In this document: positions 46,501 to 55,025 of the stretch, one piece after another
Layout of the letters: every line of letters begins with the position of its first letter
Numbering within the stretch: position 1 is the stretch's first letter
Assembly: GCF_000467125.1 (NCBI RefSeq)
Contig: NZ_BATJ01000006.1
Span: forward strand, 124,001 to 188,000
DNA length: 64,000 nt
Source of the DNA: Vibrio proteolyticus NBRC 13287
Lineage (GTDB): Bacteria; Pseudomonadota; Gammaproteobacteria; Enterobacterales; Vibrionaceae
Direction: 5' to 3'
Position numbers and translations under genes: made by a program
Notes under the pieces: generated by a model
What the model was told of the DNA's origin: nothing
The model's input: the letters and a program-made list of their open reading frames with translations, nothing else
Databases searched by the model: none

Positions 46501-47112
46501 ATGTCGCGCATCAGACGCAAAAATCAGGATTTGATCATCGAAGTGGCCAGCGAGCAGTTTGCAAAGCAAGGGTATGCAGCCACTACAATGGCCGATATTG
46601 CCAAAGCTGCTGAGCTGCCCAAACCCAATGTATTTTATTATTTCAGCTCAAAAGACAAACTCTATTACGCGGTATTGCAAACGGTGACTCAGCCTCTGCT
46701 GGAAGCCTCTAAGCCCATCGAAGAACTTGATGACCCGGTTGAAGCATTGAGCCGTTATATTGAAACGAAACTCAGAATTTCTCGCGATCACCCCCATGCC
46801 TCGAAGGTGTTTGCGAATGAAGTGATGTCGGGCGCTAAAGCATTACCAGAGGACATTGGCCAAGAGCTGTTTGAACAATCCCAGATGATTCTGAACAAGT
46901 TTCGAACCTGGCAGGAGCAGGGGTTGATGGACGCGGTGCCACCGCATCATCTTATGTTTGCTATTTGGGCCGCTACGCAAACGTACGCCGATTTTGGTTG
47001 GCAGATTTGCAATGTCATGCAGAAACCACAGCTTGATAATGATGACTATCAACAAGCAGCTCAGTTTATCACTCAACTGGTGATTCAAGGTTGTCATGTT
47101 CGTTCCCGCTGA
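46501..47112 (+). CDS. TetR-family regulator, RutR-like
   Basis: 203 aa. The helix-turn-helix (IIEVASEQFAKQGYAATTMADIAKAAELPKPNVFYYFSSKDKLYYAVL) and C-terminal region (HPHASKVFANEVMSGAKALP...WAATQTYADFGWQI) are of the RutR type, whose E. coli member senses uracil/thymine and controls pyrimidine and purine breakdown. The position between glyoxylate genes and the purine cluster fits, but the palindromes seen upstream of those genes are not RutR-like, so its targets are open. Confidence 0.82.
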   Translation: MSRIRRKNQDLIIEVASEQFAKQGYAATTMADIAKAAELPKPNVFYYFSSKDKLYYAVLQTVTQPLLEASKPIEELDDPVEALSRYIETKLRISRDHPHASKVFANEVMSGAKALPEDIGQELFEQSQMILNKFRTWQEQGLMDAVPPHHLMFAIWAATQTYADFGWQICNVMQKPQLDNDDYQQAAQFITQLVIQGCHVRSR

Positions 47113-47146
47113 GCAGTGACTCAGCGTTTCCTAGAGAAGTTGTTCG

Positions 47147-47503
47147 ATGAATATGAAAGAGTTTTCCCTTCAGACGGGACTGTCTGCCCACACTTTGCGT
47201 TATTACGAGAAGATCGGTTTACTAAAAAATGTTCAGCGAAATGCCAGTGGTCATCGGGTTTATACTGCCAGAGAGCGCGAATGGGTTGGATTCATTGTAC
47301 GTTTGAAATCCACCGGTATGCCGTTAGAGCAAATTCAGCGTTATGCTGAGCTACGAGAGCGGGGGGAGAAAACAATGCAAGCCCGACAACAGTTGCTCGA
47401 ACAGCATCGGCGCGAATTACAGCAACATATTGATGAGCAACTCGAACATCTCGACGCACTTGAGGTAAAGATACAATTTTACCGTGATAAACTTAGTTCT
47501 TGA
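47147..47503 (+). CDS. MerR-family transcriptional regulator
   Basis: 118 aa. The N-terminal winged helix (MKEFSLQTGLSAHTLRYYEKIGLLKNVQRNASGHRVYT) and a C-terminal dimerising coiled coil fit the short MerR group (HxlR-independent, no obvious metal-binding Cys). It probably activates the carboxymuconolactone-decarboxylase-like gene downstream: its stop codon TGA lies within the -35 box of a MerR-type promoter. Confidence 0.9.
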   Translation: MNMKEFSLQTGLSAHTLRYYEKIGLLKNVQRNASGHRVYTAREREWVGFIVRLKSTGMPLEQIQRYAELRERGEKTMQARQQLLEQHRRELQQHIDEQLEHLDALEVKIQFYRDKLSS

Positions 47504-47530
47504 CTTAGAGTAAGCTCTAACTTGTAAGGT
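47500..47530 (+). promoter_or_regulatory. MerR-type promoter with 19-bp spacer
   Basis: -35 TTGACT (47500-47505) and -10 TAAGGT (47525-47530) are 19 bp apart. The palindrome TTAGAG (47505-47510)/CTCTAA (47515-47520) sits in the spacer. This over-long spacer with a central dyad is the hallmark of MerR-activated promoters and drives the next gene. Confidence 0.85.
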
Positions 47531-47561
47531 GATGTTCCAACAAGTAAAAAAGGAACGCATC

Positions 47562-47942
47562 ATGCATTCATCAAGATTTGAAATTGGGTTAGAAAAACTC
47601 TCGGAGATTGACGGCGAAGCCGGGCATAATGTTATCACCAGTCTGGAAGACATCTGCCCGGATCTGGCAAAGTTGACGATTGAGTTTCCATTCGGTGACA
47701 TTTACTCCCGCCCCGGGTTGGATTTGAAATCTCGCGAAATTGCTACGGTCGCGGCACTGACTGCCATGGGCAATTGTCAGCCGCAGTTGAAGGTGCACTT
47801 ACAAGCAGCGTTGAATGTCGGTTGTAGTGAAGAGGAACTCAAAGAGGTTATTCTGCAGATGGCCGTTTATGCTGGTTTTCCGGCGGCTCTTAATGGCATG
47901 TTTGCGCTGAAAGATATCCTTTCTGCGCGAAAATCTGCGTGA
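47562..47942 (+). CDS. Carboxymuconolactone decarboxylase family (AhpD-like fold) protein
   Basis: 126 aa. Region PGLDLKSREIATVAALTAMGNCQPQLKVHLQAALNVGCSEEELKEVILQMAVYAGFPAALNG is the CMD pattern. A lone Cys in GNCQPQL and another in VGCSEEE replace the usual CxxC of AhpD-type peroxidase partners. ATG 47562 is chosen for AAAGGAACGCATC upstream; earlier codons lie near the promoter. Controlled by the adjacent MerR. Substrate unknown. Confidence 0.87.
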   Translation: MHSSRFEIGLEKLSEIDGEAGHNVITSLEDICPDLAKLTIEFPFGDIYSRPGLDLKSREIATVAALTAMGNCQPQLKVHLQAALNVGCSEEELKEVILQMAVYAGFPAALNGMFALKDILSARKSA

Positions 47943-47944
47943 TC

Positions 47945-47978
47945 AAAAAAGGCTTGCACCTGGTGCAAGCCTTTTTGT
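47945..47978. terminator. Bidirectional terminator
   Basis: GGCTTGCACC (47951-47960) and GGTGCAAGCC (47962-47971) flanked by AAAAAA and TTTTT. Closes both the CMD gene and the convergent YbaK gene. Confidence 0.9.
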
Positions 47979-47988
47979 TGTGTGCCGC

Positions 47989-48468
47989 TTAATGGAAAAC
48001 CTGACTACTGAAATGGATGAATTTGCTGTGCTCCATTAGCCGTCTGAACGCCGTTTTATCGAGCATGATCAGTGTTTCGTGATCACCTGCTTCCAGGTAG
48101 ACATGATCCAAATCTGTCAGTGATGTATCACACACCATCGCCATATGATAGGCCCTGCCGACTGGCGGAATGGCGCCATTTTCACAGTCATTAAACATCC
48201 GGTAAATCTCTTGTTCTTTGACCAAGTGAAATGTGGCATTCATCTCGTCGTTCAATATCGCCAGATTGATTTTGGCGTTAGCGGGTAGGATGGCCATCAT
48301 ATGCTTGCCATCATGATCTTCCAGTACTACTCCTTTCGCCAGATGGTTAAGAGGAACTCCAGCGGCAATTCCGCTGTGAAGAGAGCTGTGGCTGTGTTCA
48401 TGGCTGAGTGTCTGAAAGCGGATATGGTGCTCATTCAGGTAGTGACTCAGCCGGGTTGCCATGGTCAT
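47989..48468 (-). CDS. Second YbaK/aminoacyl-tRNA deacylase-domain protein
   Basis: 159 aa. HIRFQTLSHEHSHSSLHSGIAAGVPLNHLAKGVVLEDHDGKHMMAILPANAKINL is the YbaK-domain core, with the conserved Lys in LAKGVVL and a GAIPPVG loop, in a subgroup distinct from the protein at 38333-38815. AGGAGG lies 5 nt before ATG 48468. Possibly editing of mischarged tRNA; not shown. Confidence 0.82.
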   Translation of the reverse strand: MTMATRLSHYLNEHHIRFQTLSHEHSHSSLHSGIAAGVPLNHLAKGVVLEDHDGKHMMAILPANAKINLAILNDEMNATFHLVKEQEIYRMFNDCENGAIPPVGRAYHMAMVCDTSLTDLDHVYLEAGDHETLIMLDKTAFRRLMEHSKFIHFSSQVFH

Positions 48469-48672
48469 AGAAACCTCCTGTCTGAGGTGGCTTTTGTCCT
48501 CTTAATTATAGGAAATATGTCCCCATTAGGCTGTGAATTCATTAAGTCGCTGTAACGCTGCAAGATGAATAGAGTGAACGTGACCCGCCTCTAAATTCAA
48601 TAACTTAACGTTGAACCTGTATTCGTAATCTTTAATATGCGTTTTTCTTATATAAAACCAAGAGCATATAAA

Positions 48673-49254
48673 GTGAAACAATTATTTCTGTTAACGGCCG
48701 CCTGTTGTGCGGTCTCGTCAGGGGTTCAAGCCAAAGTTGTCACCTACCCAGCAGTGTCATACTGCGCAGAGAGTATCGCGGAACGAAACGTTCAGTTTGC
48801 CAAACTGAAGAGCGAGAAGGGAAGCTATGAAGCGGCGATGAGCATTGCTATGAGTGAGAAAGTCGGGCCAGATGCCGCCTCATCTTCGTTCATTTTTGAG
48901 CCCGCCTACGGACGTACAGAACGCTATTTTACCTGTACGATCCCTTTGTCTGATGAGATCGGGCAATTTCAGGTCAACATGCACGCTTCCCTAGATAACA
49001 TCAATTCTGGTCGTCCTGGAGGATGTACATTCTCGCGAGTTCGACGAATCAGTGATGGTGGCGGGTGGAAAATTTTACGTTTCGCTGAACCCGGTGGATT
49101 CTGGTGGGGAGATCTCACCCGAAACGATGGTTTTGTGACGTACTCTCAAAGTGTGGACAACCAGTTTCAACGCTCAACGACACTGGAAGCGAAGTGTCGT
49201 ACCACCTGGGATCAGGGCGCTGTTAAACTGCATCACATTGAACTTGAATATTAA
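48673..49254 (+). CDS. Hypothetical secreted protein
   Basis: About 193 aa. Starting at GTG 48673 gives a compact signal peptide (MKQLFLLTAACCAVSSGVQA) with a cleavage site before KVVTYP. An upstream in-frame ATG at 48637 would add twelve residues and has no ribosome site. The mature part has Cys residues that could form disulfides (SYCAE, YFTCTIP, GGCTFS, EAKCRTT) and WKILRFAEPGGFWWG. No family recognised. Followed by its own terminator. Confidence 0.65.
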   Translation: MKQLFLLTAACCAVSSGVQAKVVTYPAVSYCAESIAERNVQFAKLKSEKGSYEAAMSIAMSEKVGPDAASSSFIFEPAYGRTERYFTCTIPLSDEIGQFQVNMHASLDNINSGRPGGCTFSRVRRISDGGGWKILRFAEPGGFWWGDLTRNDGFVTYSQSVDNQFQRSTTLEAKCRTTWDQGAVKLHHIELEY

Positions 49255-49272
49255 ATCGCCAAAATGTTTCGT

Positions 49273-49302
49273 GAGCTTGTGTCAGATACAGGCTCTTTTT
49301 TT
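49273..49302 (+). terminator. Terminator of the secreted-protein gene
   Basis: GAGCTTGT (49273-49280) pairs with ACAGGCTC (49288-49295) with one mismatch, followed by a run of seven T. Confidence 0.75.
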
Positions 49303-49466
49303 GTCTGATTTCTCTTCCATCGAATTACAAATTCTAATTAATCATTTTAAAAACATATAGTTAAATTTAAATCGCATTGCATACAATTCTGTACATTTAC
49401 TTACTGTTCTCACAAATAAAAACGGTGTTCAATTAGCGCAATTTCTACTTGTAAGAGTAACGTCAA

Positions 49467-50648
49467 ATGACAGCAAACAAACAACGAATCGTGAGTTTGG
49501 ATTTTCTTCGCGGACTGGTGATTTTTATGGCGGTGTTTGAACACTACACCGGCTATCTGAACTACTGGTATAAGGACTTTTTTATCCGCGAATATGAAAG
49601 CTGGGATACGGTATATACCTCCCACCTACCGATGATCGGAAAGCTGCTTCCGATGGATAGCATTACCGCCAATATGTGTCTGTGGCTTGTACCCTGGGTC
49701 AGCCAAATCTATCTGGCGCTTGCCGCCTTCAACCTGGCGATGAAGACTCAGGAACAGGTTCGGGCGAAACTGGCACAAAAGCTACTCCTTTTTGCATCGA
49801 TCATCGGTGTACTGTATGTCGAAGGATTTGTGATTGCGCCAAACTTTGGTGAAGCGATTTCATTCTACCCTGTGATGCTGTGGATGGTGCTGCTTGCGCT
49901 GTTCTCACTGGTGTACGGGCTGTTCGGTATTCGCGGCATGATGGTGGTGACGGTATTGAGCTTCTTTGTGGCTCAATTGGGTATTCCGGACGCATTAAGC
50001 TCATTTGAAGCAATGGTTCGTCATTACGTTCACCCTGACTATGAATTGGACGCCAGACTGGACTTGTTCATGGCGAGTGGTTGTCTTGGCTTTATGTATG
50101 GCTGGGTTTGGCACCACAAACCACACATGCGTGACATGCTGAATCAGGGGGTAATGCTGCTGTCGGTACTGGCTCTGGCGATTTTCTTCACGTTTGACAG
50201 TATTGGAACGATTTCTCTGGCGGACGTTTATGCCGAAGAGCACTCCCTGGCTGAGAATACTTTTGGGCGTATGGGTATCTGGGGAACCGAGTTCCTGGTG
50301 ATCTCCACTCTGTTGTGGCTGCACTCAAAAGGCATTGATGTCAGTTGGAAGCCACTGAACTGGATTGGTATGTTCTCGCTGACGGTGTTTATCTTCCATA
50401 AGTCGATCTTCATTTTCTTATGGGGGCCGTTGATGACTTTGATCACTGCGAAGCTTGGGATGACACTAGTGAACAACTTCTTTGTGATCTTCACGTTGAG
50501 CTCTCTGTCGATTCTGATGATTTACGGCTTTAAACGTTCCGGCATTATCTGTCATCTGATGGGGTTACATCAGGACAACAGTTGGAAAGCGGTATACGCC
50601 GCTAAAAAGCCCGCCGTTACGACGGCACCGGAACATGAAGCGGCATAA
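49467..50648 (+). CDS. Polytopic acyltransferase-like membrane protein (OpgC/DUF1624-like)
   Basis: 393 aa, about ten membrane segments. RIVSLDFLRGLVIFMAVFEHYTGYLNYW is the R..LDxLRG opening shared by OpgC, DUF1624 and related acyltransferase-3-like proteins that modify extracytoplasmic glycans or other envelope molecules; the His in FEHYTG is a candidate catalytic residue. It overlaps the next gene by 14 bp. The acceptor is unknown. Confidence 0.7.
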   Translation: MTANKQRIVSLDFLRGLVIFMAVFEHYTGYLNYWYKDFFIREYESWDTVYTSHLPMIGKLLPMDSITANMCLWLVPWVSQIYLALAAFNLAMKTQEQVRAKLAQKLLLFASIIGVLYVEGFVIAPNFGEAISFYPVMLWMVLLALFSLVYGLFGIRGMMVVTVLSFFVAQLGIPDALSSFEAMVRHYVHPDYELDARLDLFMASGCLGFMYGWVWHHKPHMRDMLNQGVMLLSVLALAIFFTFDSIGTISLADVYAEEHSLAENTFGRMGIWGTEFLVISTLLWLHSKGIDVSWKPLNWIGMFSLTVFIFHKSIFIFLWGPLMTLITAKLGMTLVNNFFVIFTLSSLSILMIYGFKRSGIICHLMGLHQDNSWKAVYAAKKPAVTTAPEHEAA

Positions 50649-51303
50649 CCTTAGTGCAGCAATCTGGTTGGCGGTGAGTCTGGGGAGTTTTCAGGCTCAC
50701 AGTGCGTCTGAACCGCTGGAGATCGGGATCACCTACCAGTGGCAAGGCGGCGAAACAGAATGGCTGCCTTATTTCGATATTGAGAAGGTGACCGACTACG
50801 GTTTGTTGTATGCCCAGGCAACGGAATTTGGTGTGGCTTTTCCGCTCTGGTCTCCGCTTTTTACCAGTGTCGCTGTTAGCCCGATGTTTGCCGAGCAACA
50901 TGTTATCAGCGGAGGTCGCCATCAGCGCAACGAGACATTATCTGCCGGGGTGGTATGGCGACTTGGTGTCACCCTCAATGATGGTGGATACTTGAGTACC
51001 GGAATATTGTATGACGTGAGTGAAACGCAGGATCCGGAATGGTTTATCGATAACAGTGTTCCGATGCTGCCGGACACCTCACTGAATACCTGGTTGCGTT
51101 ATAAGTCTGAGAGAGTGTACGACAAAGACCAGCACATACGTAAGAGACAGCCTGGTATCCGGGAAATGGGAATCTCAATCGAACAACAGTTTACTGTGAC
51201 CGAGCGTTGGAATGCGTACGTTGAATTTGGTGCTGTGTATGAAGGATTTGAATACCACACCACTGAAGGCATGCTAAAACTGACGTTAACGCATCAGTTT
51301 TGA
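50635..51303 (+). CDS. Putative small outer-membrane beta-barrel protein
   Basis: 222 aa. Signal peptide MKRHNLSAAIWLAVSLGSFQAHS, then alternating amphipathic strands (LEIGITYQWQGG, YGLLYAQATEFGVAF, LSAGVVWRLGVTL) and a C-terminal Phe in KLTLTHQF, a standard barrel-assembly signal. It starts inside the 3' end of the acyltransferase-like gene, so the two are co-expressed and may act on the same surface molecule. A MipA-like porin is possible but not certain. Confidence 0.65.
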   Translation: MKRHNLSAAIWLAVSLGSFQAHSASEPLEIGITYQWQGGETEWLPYFDIEKVTDYGLLYAQATEFGVAFPLWSPLFTSVAVSPMFAEQHVISGGRHQRNETLSAGVVWRLGVTLNDGGYLSTGILYDVSETQDPEWFIDNSVPMLPDTSLNTWLRYKSERVYDKDQHIRKRQPGIREMGISIEQQFTVTERWNAYVEFGAVYEGFEYHTTEGMLKLTLTHQF

Positions 51304-51306
51304 AAT

Positions 51307-51334
51307 AAAACCCTCAGGCTAGCCTGAGGGTTTT
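51307..51334. terminator. 28-bp perfect palindromic terminator
   Basis: 14-bp arms (51307-51320 and 51321-51334) with AAAA and TTTT ends and core CCCTCAGGCT. Serves the plus-strand barrel gene and the convergent FUSC gene. Confidence 0.88.
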
Positions 51335-51385
51335 GTTTATCGTTACTTGGATAATCAGTCTTGTGTTTGCTGCTCGGGTGTGGGT

Positions 51386-52747
51386 TTACGCAGACTGGCG
51401 AAAGAGATCAGTGAATAACTTAGAGACCATCAAAATAATTAAAATATTAGTCAGCATCAGTAGTGGTGTTTCTATTCGGTATACGGGCGTGAGATTAAGG
51501 GCTCCAGACGTCAGCACCACCAGCAGGTTAACGCCGAGAATCCGGTGGATCATCAGTTTTGGGGTAGAAAACACCGTCCAGATAACCACTACGTTAACGA
51601 AATAAAACAAAGCCAACTGCCACAGTTCGGTCATCAACGGCATGATAAAAATGTATTGCAACAAGATCACCGATCCTGTGCCTATCACGCCGAAAAAGGC
51701 GTCTTTTATCACGCTAGGCGGCAATGTCGGTACAATAGACGCAAACACACCGGCAATCATTGGAAAAATAAACCCACCGGGCACCGGTAAATAAATCCAG
51801 ATCATTAACGACACGACGAACATGGCGACGCCCTGCAACACTTTGCGTCCGTCTTCGTTGAGATGTTGTACAAAGCTTCGGTGCTCTTGATGCCAGCACA
51901 AAGTGCGTTGGCTGTTCGCTTCGGCCAGAAAGTGGCCCACCAGCGAGGTTTGAGGCGCAGTAATGTCGAAGCTTTTTATCTGCTTGACTAGCGTGGTCCA
52001 GTCGATCCTGTGATCGTCGTTATTATGCTCTTCTTGGTGTGCTATATCGCTTAGGCGTGCCTGAAGTTGTGCCATTTCATCAATACGTGTTTTCCAACTG
52101 CGTTGATGCTGTTTTAGCCGATAAGCCCCGGTTTTAGGCAAACGAATCAGTTGAGACAGCTTATTGATGTTATCGGCGTTGGCTTCCAGTGCCTGAATGT
52201 CTATTTGGTGGCGACTGTTGATCGCATCGAGTAACGTTTGCCGACTGGTTTCGAAACGTTGAAAGAAATGCTGCTCTGTATTCACAGGCCACACCAACCG
52301 ATACACCAGCGAAAACGTTGCGACGCCCAGCAGAGTTTCTTGTAAGCGCAGCACCGCAAAGTGGAATGTTGCCTGATTATCGAACCCGCCCATACAGGCA
52401 ACGATTGAGCACACCGCAAAACCGATGGAAAAGATATAACCGTATTTTTCGTCGCTGGACATAAACAGGCATAGCGCGAGAAACAGCGTGAAGAAGGTCA
52501 GAAACAAGAACTGGTTCTGTGAAAACAGCGCAATCAGGAAGAAAGCGTAACCGGTCCCCAGTACCGTGCCTGCCAGTCGGTTATGCCCTTTGCTTATTGA
52601 GTGTGCAAAGCTTTCGTTCAATGCCATCACGGCGACCGCAATCGCTGCCCAGTAAGGTTTTTCCCATTGAAACCATAACGCCAGGCTGATGGATAGCACG
52701 ATGGCGAGCGCGGCTTTGATCGCTTCTTTGGTTGAGGCACTCAACAT
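51386..52747 (-). CDS. FUSC-family exporter (AaeB-like)
   Basis: 453 aa. N-terminal membrane block (AIKAALAIVLSISLALWFQWEKPYWAAIAVAVMA), a cytoplasmic middle region (about residues 165-300) and a second membrane block, the FUSC/AaeB architecture for export of aromatic acids or similar compounds. It is shorter than E. coli AaeB (about 655 aa). ATG 52747 is chosen because GGAG sits 6 nt upstream, overlapping the end of the HlyD gene. Third gene of an aaeXAB-type operon. Confidence 0.86.
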   Translation of the reverse strand: MLSASTKEAIKAALAIVLSISLALWFQWEKPYWAAIAVAVMALNESFAHSISKGHNRLAGTVLGTGYAFFLIALFSQNQFLFLTFFTLFLALCLFMSSDEKYGYIFSIGFAVCSIVACMGGFDNQATFHFAVLRLQETLLGVATFSLVYRLVWPVNTEQHFFQRFETSRQTLLDAINSRHQIDIQALEANADNINKLSQLIRLPKTGAYRLKQHQRSWKTRIDEMAQLQARLSDIAHQEEHNNDDHRIDWTTLVKQIKSFDITAPQTSLVGHFLAEANSQRTLCWHQEHRSFVQHLNEDGRKVLQGVAMFVVSLMIWIYLPVPGGFIFPMIAGVFASIVPTLPPSVIKDAFFGVIGTGSVILLQYIFIMPLMTELWQLALFYFVNVVVIWTVFSTPKLMIHRILGVNLLVVLTSGALNLTPVYRIETPLLMLTNILIILMVSKLFTDLFRQSA

Positions 52748-52759
52748 GGCCATCTCCAC

Positions 52760-53623
52760 TTAGTGTTTGATGATTTTAACGGATGCGGTCATGCCAACTC
52801 GAAGTTGCAAGGTGTCAGGTACTTGCTCAAGCTGAATTTTAACCGGTATACGCTGGGCCAGGCGAATCCACTGGAAGTTTGGGTTGACGTTCGGGAGCAG
52901 ATCGTTGCCAGTGCTGCCATCTTGCTTTGCAATGCCGTAACCAATACTTTTCACTTTGCCTTCCAGCACGATGTCGTCGTGCGTCATCAGCGTCACGTAC
53001 GCGCTGTCTTGCGGATCCACGCCAACTAAATCGGTTTCTTTGAAGTAACCTTCAATCCAGAAACTGTTTTCATCGATCAGAGCAACCACCGGAGTATTGG
53101 CCACTACTTGTGAGCCGACACGCAGGTTGAAATTGGTAATGTAGCCATCTGTTGGCGCATGCACTTGCGTGAAATCTAAGTTCAGGCGCGCTTCTTCGAC
53201 GTTCGCTTTGGCTAACTCCACATTGGCCGCGGCGGTTTCTACGGCGTTGTTCAAGTTGTTCAACGTCAGTATTGGCACTGCACCTGGAGTACGTTCCTCC
53301 AGTTTCCGTGCACGCTGTGCTTCATTTTTTGCTTTTGCCAGTAGCGCTAACGCCTGTTTTTCACTGGCCAGTGCTTTGTGATAGGCCGCTTTATAGAGGC
53401 TGGCATCAATTTCAAACAGCAGGTCGCCTTTTTTTACTTGTGAGTTGTCCTGGGCATAGACCTGTGTGACTTGCCCGGTTACTCGAGGAGTCACAGAAAC
53501 GATATAAGCACTGACCTGACCATCGCGTGTCCAAGGGTGGCTGGAGTACGTTTGGTACAGCTTGTAGCCTACGACACCTGCGGTGCACATCAGTATCAGA
53601 GTGAAGAGATAACGTTTAATCAC
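52760..53623 (-). CDS. HlyD-family membrane fusion protein (AaeA-like)
   Basis: 287 aa from GTG 53623 (MIKRYLFTLILMCTAGVVGYKLYQTY), one membrane anchor, then the lipoyl-like half motif (VTPRVTGQVTQVYAQDNSQVKKGDLLFEID), a helical hairpin and barrel (VHAPTDGYITNFNLRVGSQV). GAGG precedes the GTG, 10 nt after the DUF1656 stop. Pairs with the FUSC protein as an exporter. Confidence 0.87.
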   Translation of the reverse strand: MIKRYLFTLILMCTAGVVGYKLYQTYSSHPWTRDGQVSAYIVSVTPRVTGQVTQVYAQDNSQVKKGDLLFEIDASLYKAAYHKALASEKQALALLAKAKNEAQRARKLEERTPGAVPILTLNNLNNAVETAAANVELAKANVEEARLNLDFTQVHAPTDGYITNFNLRVGSQVVANTPVVALIDENSFWIEGYFKETDLVGVDPQDSAYVTLMTHDDIVLEGKVKSIGYGIAKQDGSTGNDLLPNVNPNFQWIRLAQRIPVKIQLEQVPDTLQLRVGMTASVKIIKH

Positions 53624-53633
53624 AGTAACTGCC

Positions 53634-53846
53634 TCAAAAAATGGTAATGAATTGGCCAATAACACCAATAAAAATAACGATTAAGCTCAGCTCTGCCAGA
53701 GCGGGAAAAGCGATGTATTTGTACAACCCAAGCTTCGCGGCGGCGGTACCGACCACAATGGTCAGAAGATACGCTAATGCGACAACCAGCAATAAGGGGG
53801 GAAAGTAGACTTCTCCCCAGACGAGTTCATGTGGCATTGAGTTCAT
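53634..53846 (-). CDS. DUF1656 small membrane protein (AaeX-like)
   Basis: 70 aa with two membrane helices (FPPLLLVVALAYLLTIVVGTAAA; LAELSLIVIFIGVIGQF). HELVWGEVYFPPLL is the usual DUF1656 start. Small proteins of this family precede HlyD-FUSC gene pairs. First gene of the operon, divergent from a LysR gene. Confidence 0.87.
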   Translation of the reverse strand: MNSMPHELVWGEVYFPPLLLVVALAYLLTIVVGTAAAKLGLYKYIAFPALAELSLIVIFIGVIGQFITIF

Positions 53847-53912
53847 GGTTTTTCTCTATTGGTTTGATGAATAGAAAGATAAAGCCATTTATCCTTGATA
53901 TGATAATCGCAT

Positions 53913-53933
53913 ATGTAGGATCCAATCCTACAT
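53913..53933. promoter_or_regulatory. LysR-type operator in the divergent promoter
   Basis: ATGTAGGAT (53913-53921) and ATCCTACAT (53925-53933) form a perfect 9-bp inverted repeat with a 3-bp centre, containing the T-N11-A type core of LysR boxes. It lies 67 bp before the aaeX-like start and 102 bp before the LysR start. Confidence 0.7.
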
Positions 53934-54034
53934 GGTGATGTTATATTGACCATTAGAGAGGGTTTTGATCGCTTTTTAACCCAAGAATATGCGTTTTGAC
54001 TTGGTTTGGATGTGAGAAAGATGGAGTAAGAAAA

Positions 54035-54946
54035 ATGCAGTTTAGTTTTGAACAATTGCTCGCGTTTGTCACAGTGTATGATGTGCGCTCTTTTAGTAAG
54101 GCAGCGGCAAAATTAAGTAAGCACCGAACAACGATTGGCCAGGTGATCACAAACCTCGAAGATTTGCTGGCGGTCCGTTTGTTCGAGCGAGTGGGGCGCT
54201 CTGTCGAACCCACCGAGGATGCGCATTTGCTGTATCATTATGCCAAGCAGACCATCGAACAGGCGCGTACTTTTGACAAAGTTGCATTAAGTCTGGCGTA
54301 TGGCGGGCTGGAAAATATCAACATTGCATACTCCAGCGTCATTCCGCATAACTTTCTGGTGTTGATTCGAATGCAGTTGGCGGTTGACTTTCCGATGATG
54401 CGGGTGAACTTTCTGGTCCGTAATAAAAGTGAGATAAAACAGGGCCTGCAAAGTGGTGAGTATCATTTCGGGCTGGTGAACGTACACGATAGTCAGGCCA
54501 TGCACAGTTTAGACTCCACGTTTTTGGGGCATTTCGAGTTTCTCCCCTTCGTGCAGAAAAACGGGTATTTGGCGGCTCTGGCGCCTGATGAGGTATTGAT
54601 GGCGCTGCGAAATTCCAAACAATTTGTACTGCGCTCTCTGCTGCAAGAGGGCATGAGCGAAAAAATCATTGTCAGTTCCAACTACGAAGAAGTGGACCAA
54701 CTCGCCTTGATCATCAAAATGGTCGAAGCCGGGTTAGGGTGGTCTATCCTGCCGAAAACGTTCGCTCATTCGGAATTCTCGGATCACGCTATCCAGCCAG
54801 TGAACACATCGGCCATGTTAGAGGGGTACAAATTGGCGGTGGGGCTTTGGTGCCCGCCATCCAAGCAGATCAGCGAAGTGAAGCCGTCGATCATTAAGGT
54901 GGTGGAAGAGTATCGTCAAAAACTGCTGACAGATTTGAATGCGTAG
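54035..54946 (+). CDS. LysR-family regulator of the aaeXAB-type operon
   Basis: 303 aa. FEQLLAFVTVYDVRSFSKAAAKLSKHRTTIGQVITNLEDLLAVRLFER is the LysR helix-turn-helix; a ligand domain follows. ATG 54035 has GGAG 8 nt upstream; the longer frame from TTG 53996 does not. Divergent from the exporter operon with a perfect inverted repeat between, so probably its AaeR-like activator responding to the exported acid. Confidence 0.88.
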   Translation: MQFSFEQLLAFVTVYDVRSFSKAAAKLSKHRTTIGQVITNLEDLLAVRLFERVGRSVEPTEDAHLLYHYAKQTIEQARTFDKVALSLAYGGLENINIAYSSVIPHNFLVLIRMQLAVDFPMMRVNFLVRNKSEIKQGLQSGEYHFGLVNVHDSQAMHSLDSTFLGHFEFLPFVQKNGYLAALAPDEVLMALRNSKQFVLRSLLQEGMSEKIIVSSNYEEVDQLALIIKMVEAGLGWSILPKTFAHSEFSDHAIQPVNTSAMLEGYKLAVGLWCPPSKQISEVKPSIIKVVEEYRQKLLTDLNA

Positions 54947-54993
54947 TCTGACAGAGACACCGATTGGGTGCGGTGACGGTTGATAAGGCAGTA

Positions 54994-55013
54994 AAAGCCG
55001 CTTGCGCGGCTTT
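54994..55013. terminator. Bidirectional terminator
   Basis: AAAGCCGC (54994-55001)/GCGGCTTT (55006-55013), loop TTGC, between the LysR stop and the convergent deaminase gene. Confidence 0.75.
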
Positions 55014-55025
55014 CGTTTATCTGAA

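Noticed and set aside
46501..47112. RutR-like TetR as the regulator of the TTGTATACAA sites
   Set aside because: Known RutR sites are longer and centred on TTGACCA/TGGTCAA; the palindrome seen is of GntR shape. Left open, not claimed.
49377..49386. TTGCATACAA as another copy of the purine operator
   Set aside because: One mismatch in AT-rich DNA upstream of a gene unrelated to purines; likely chance.
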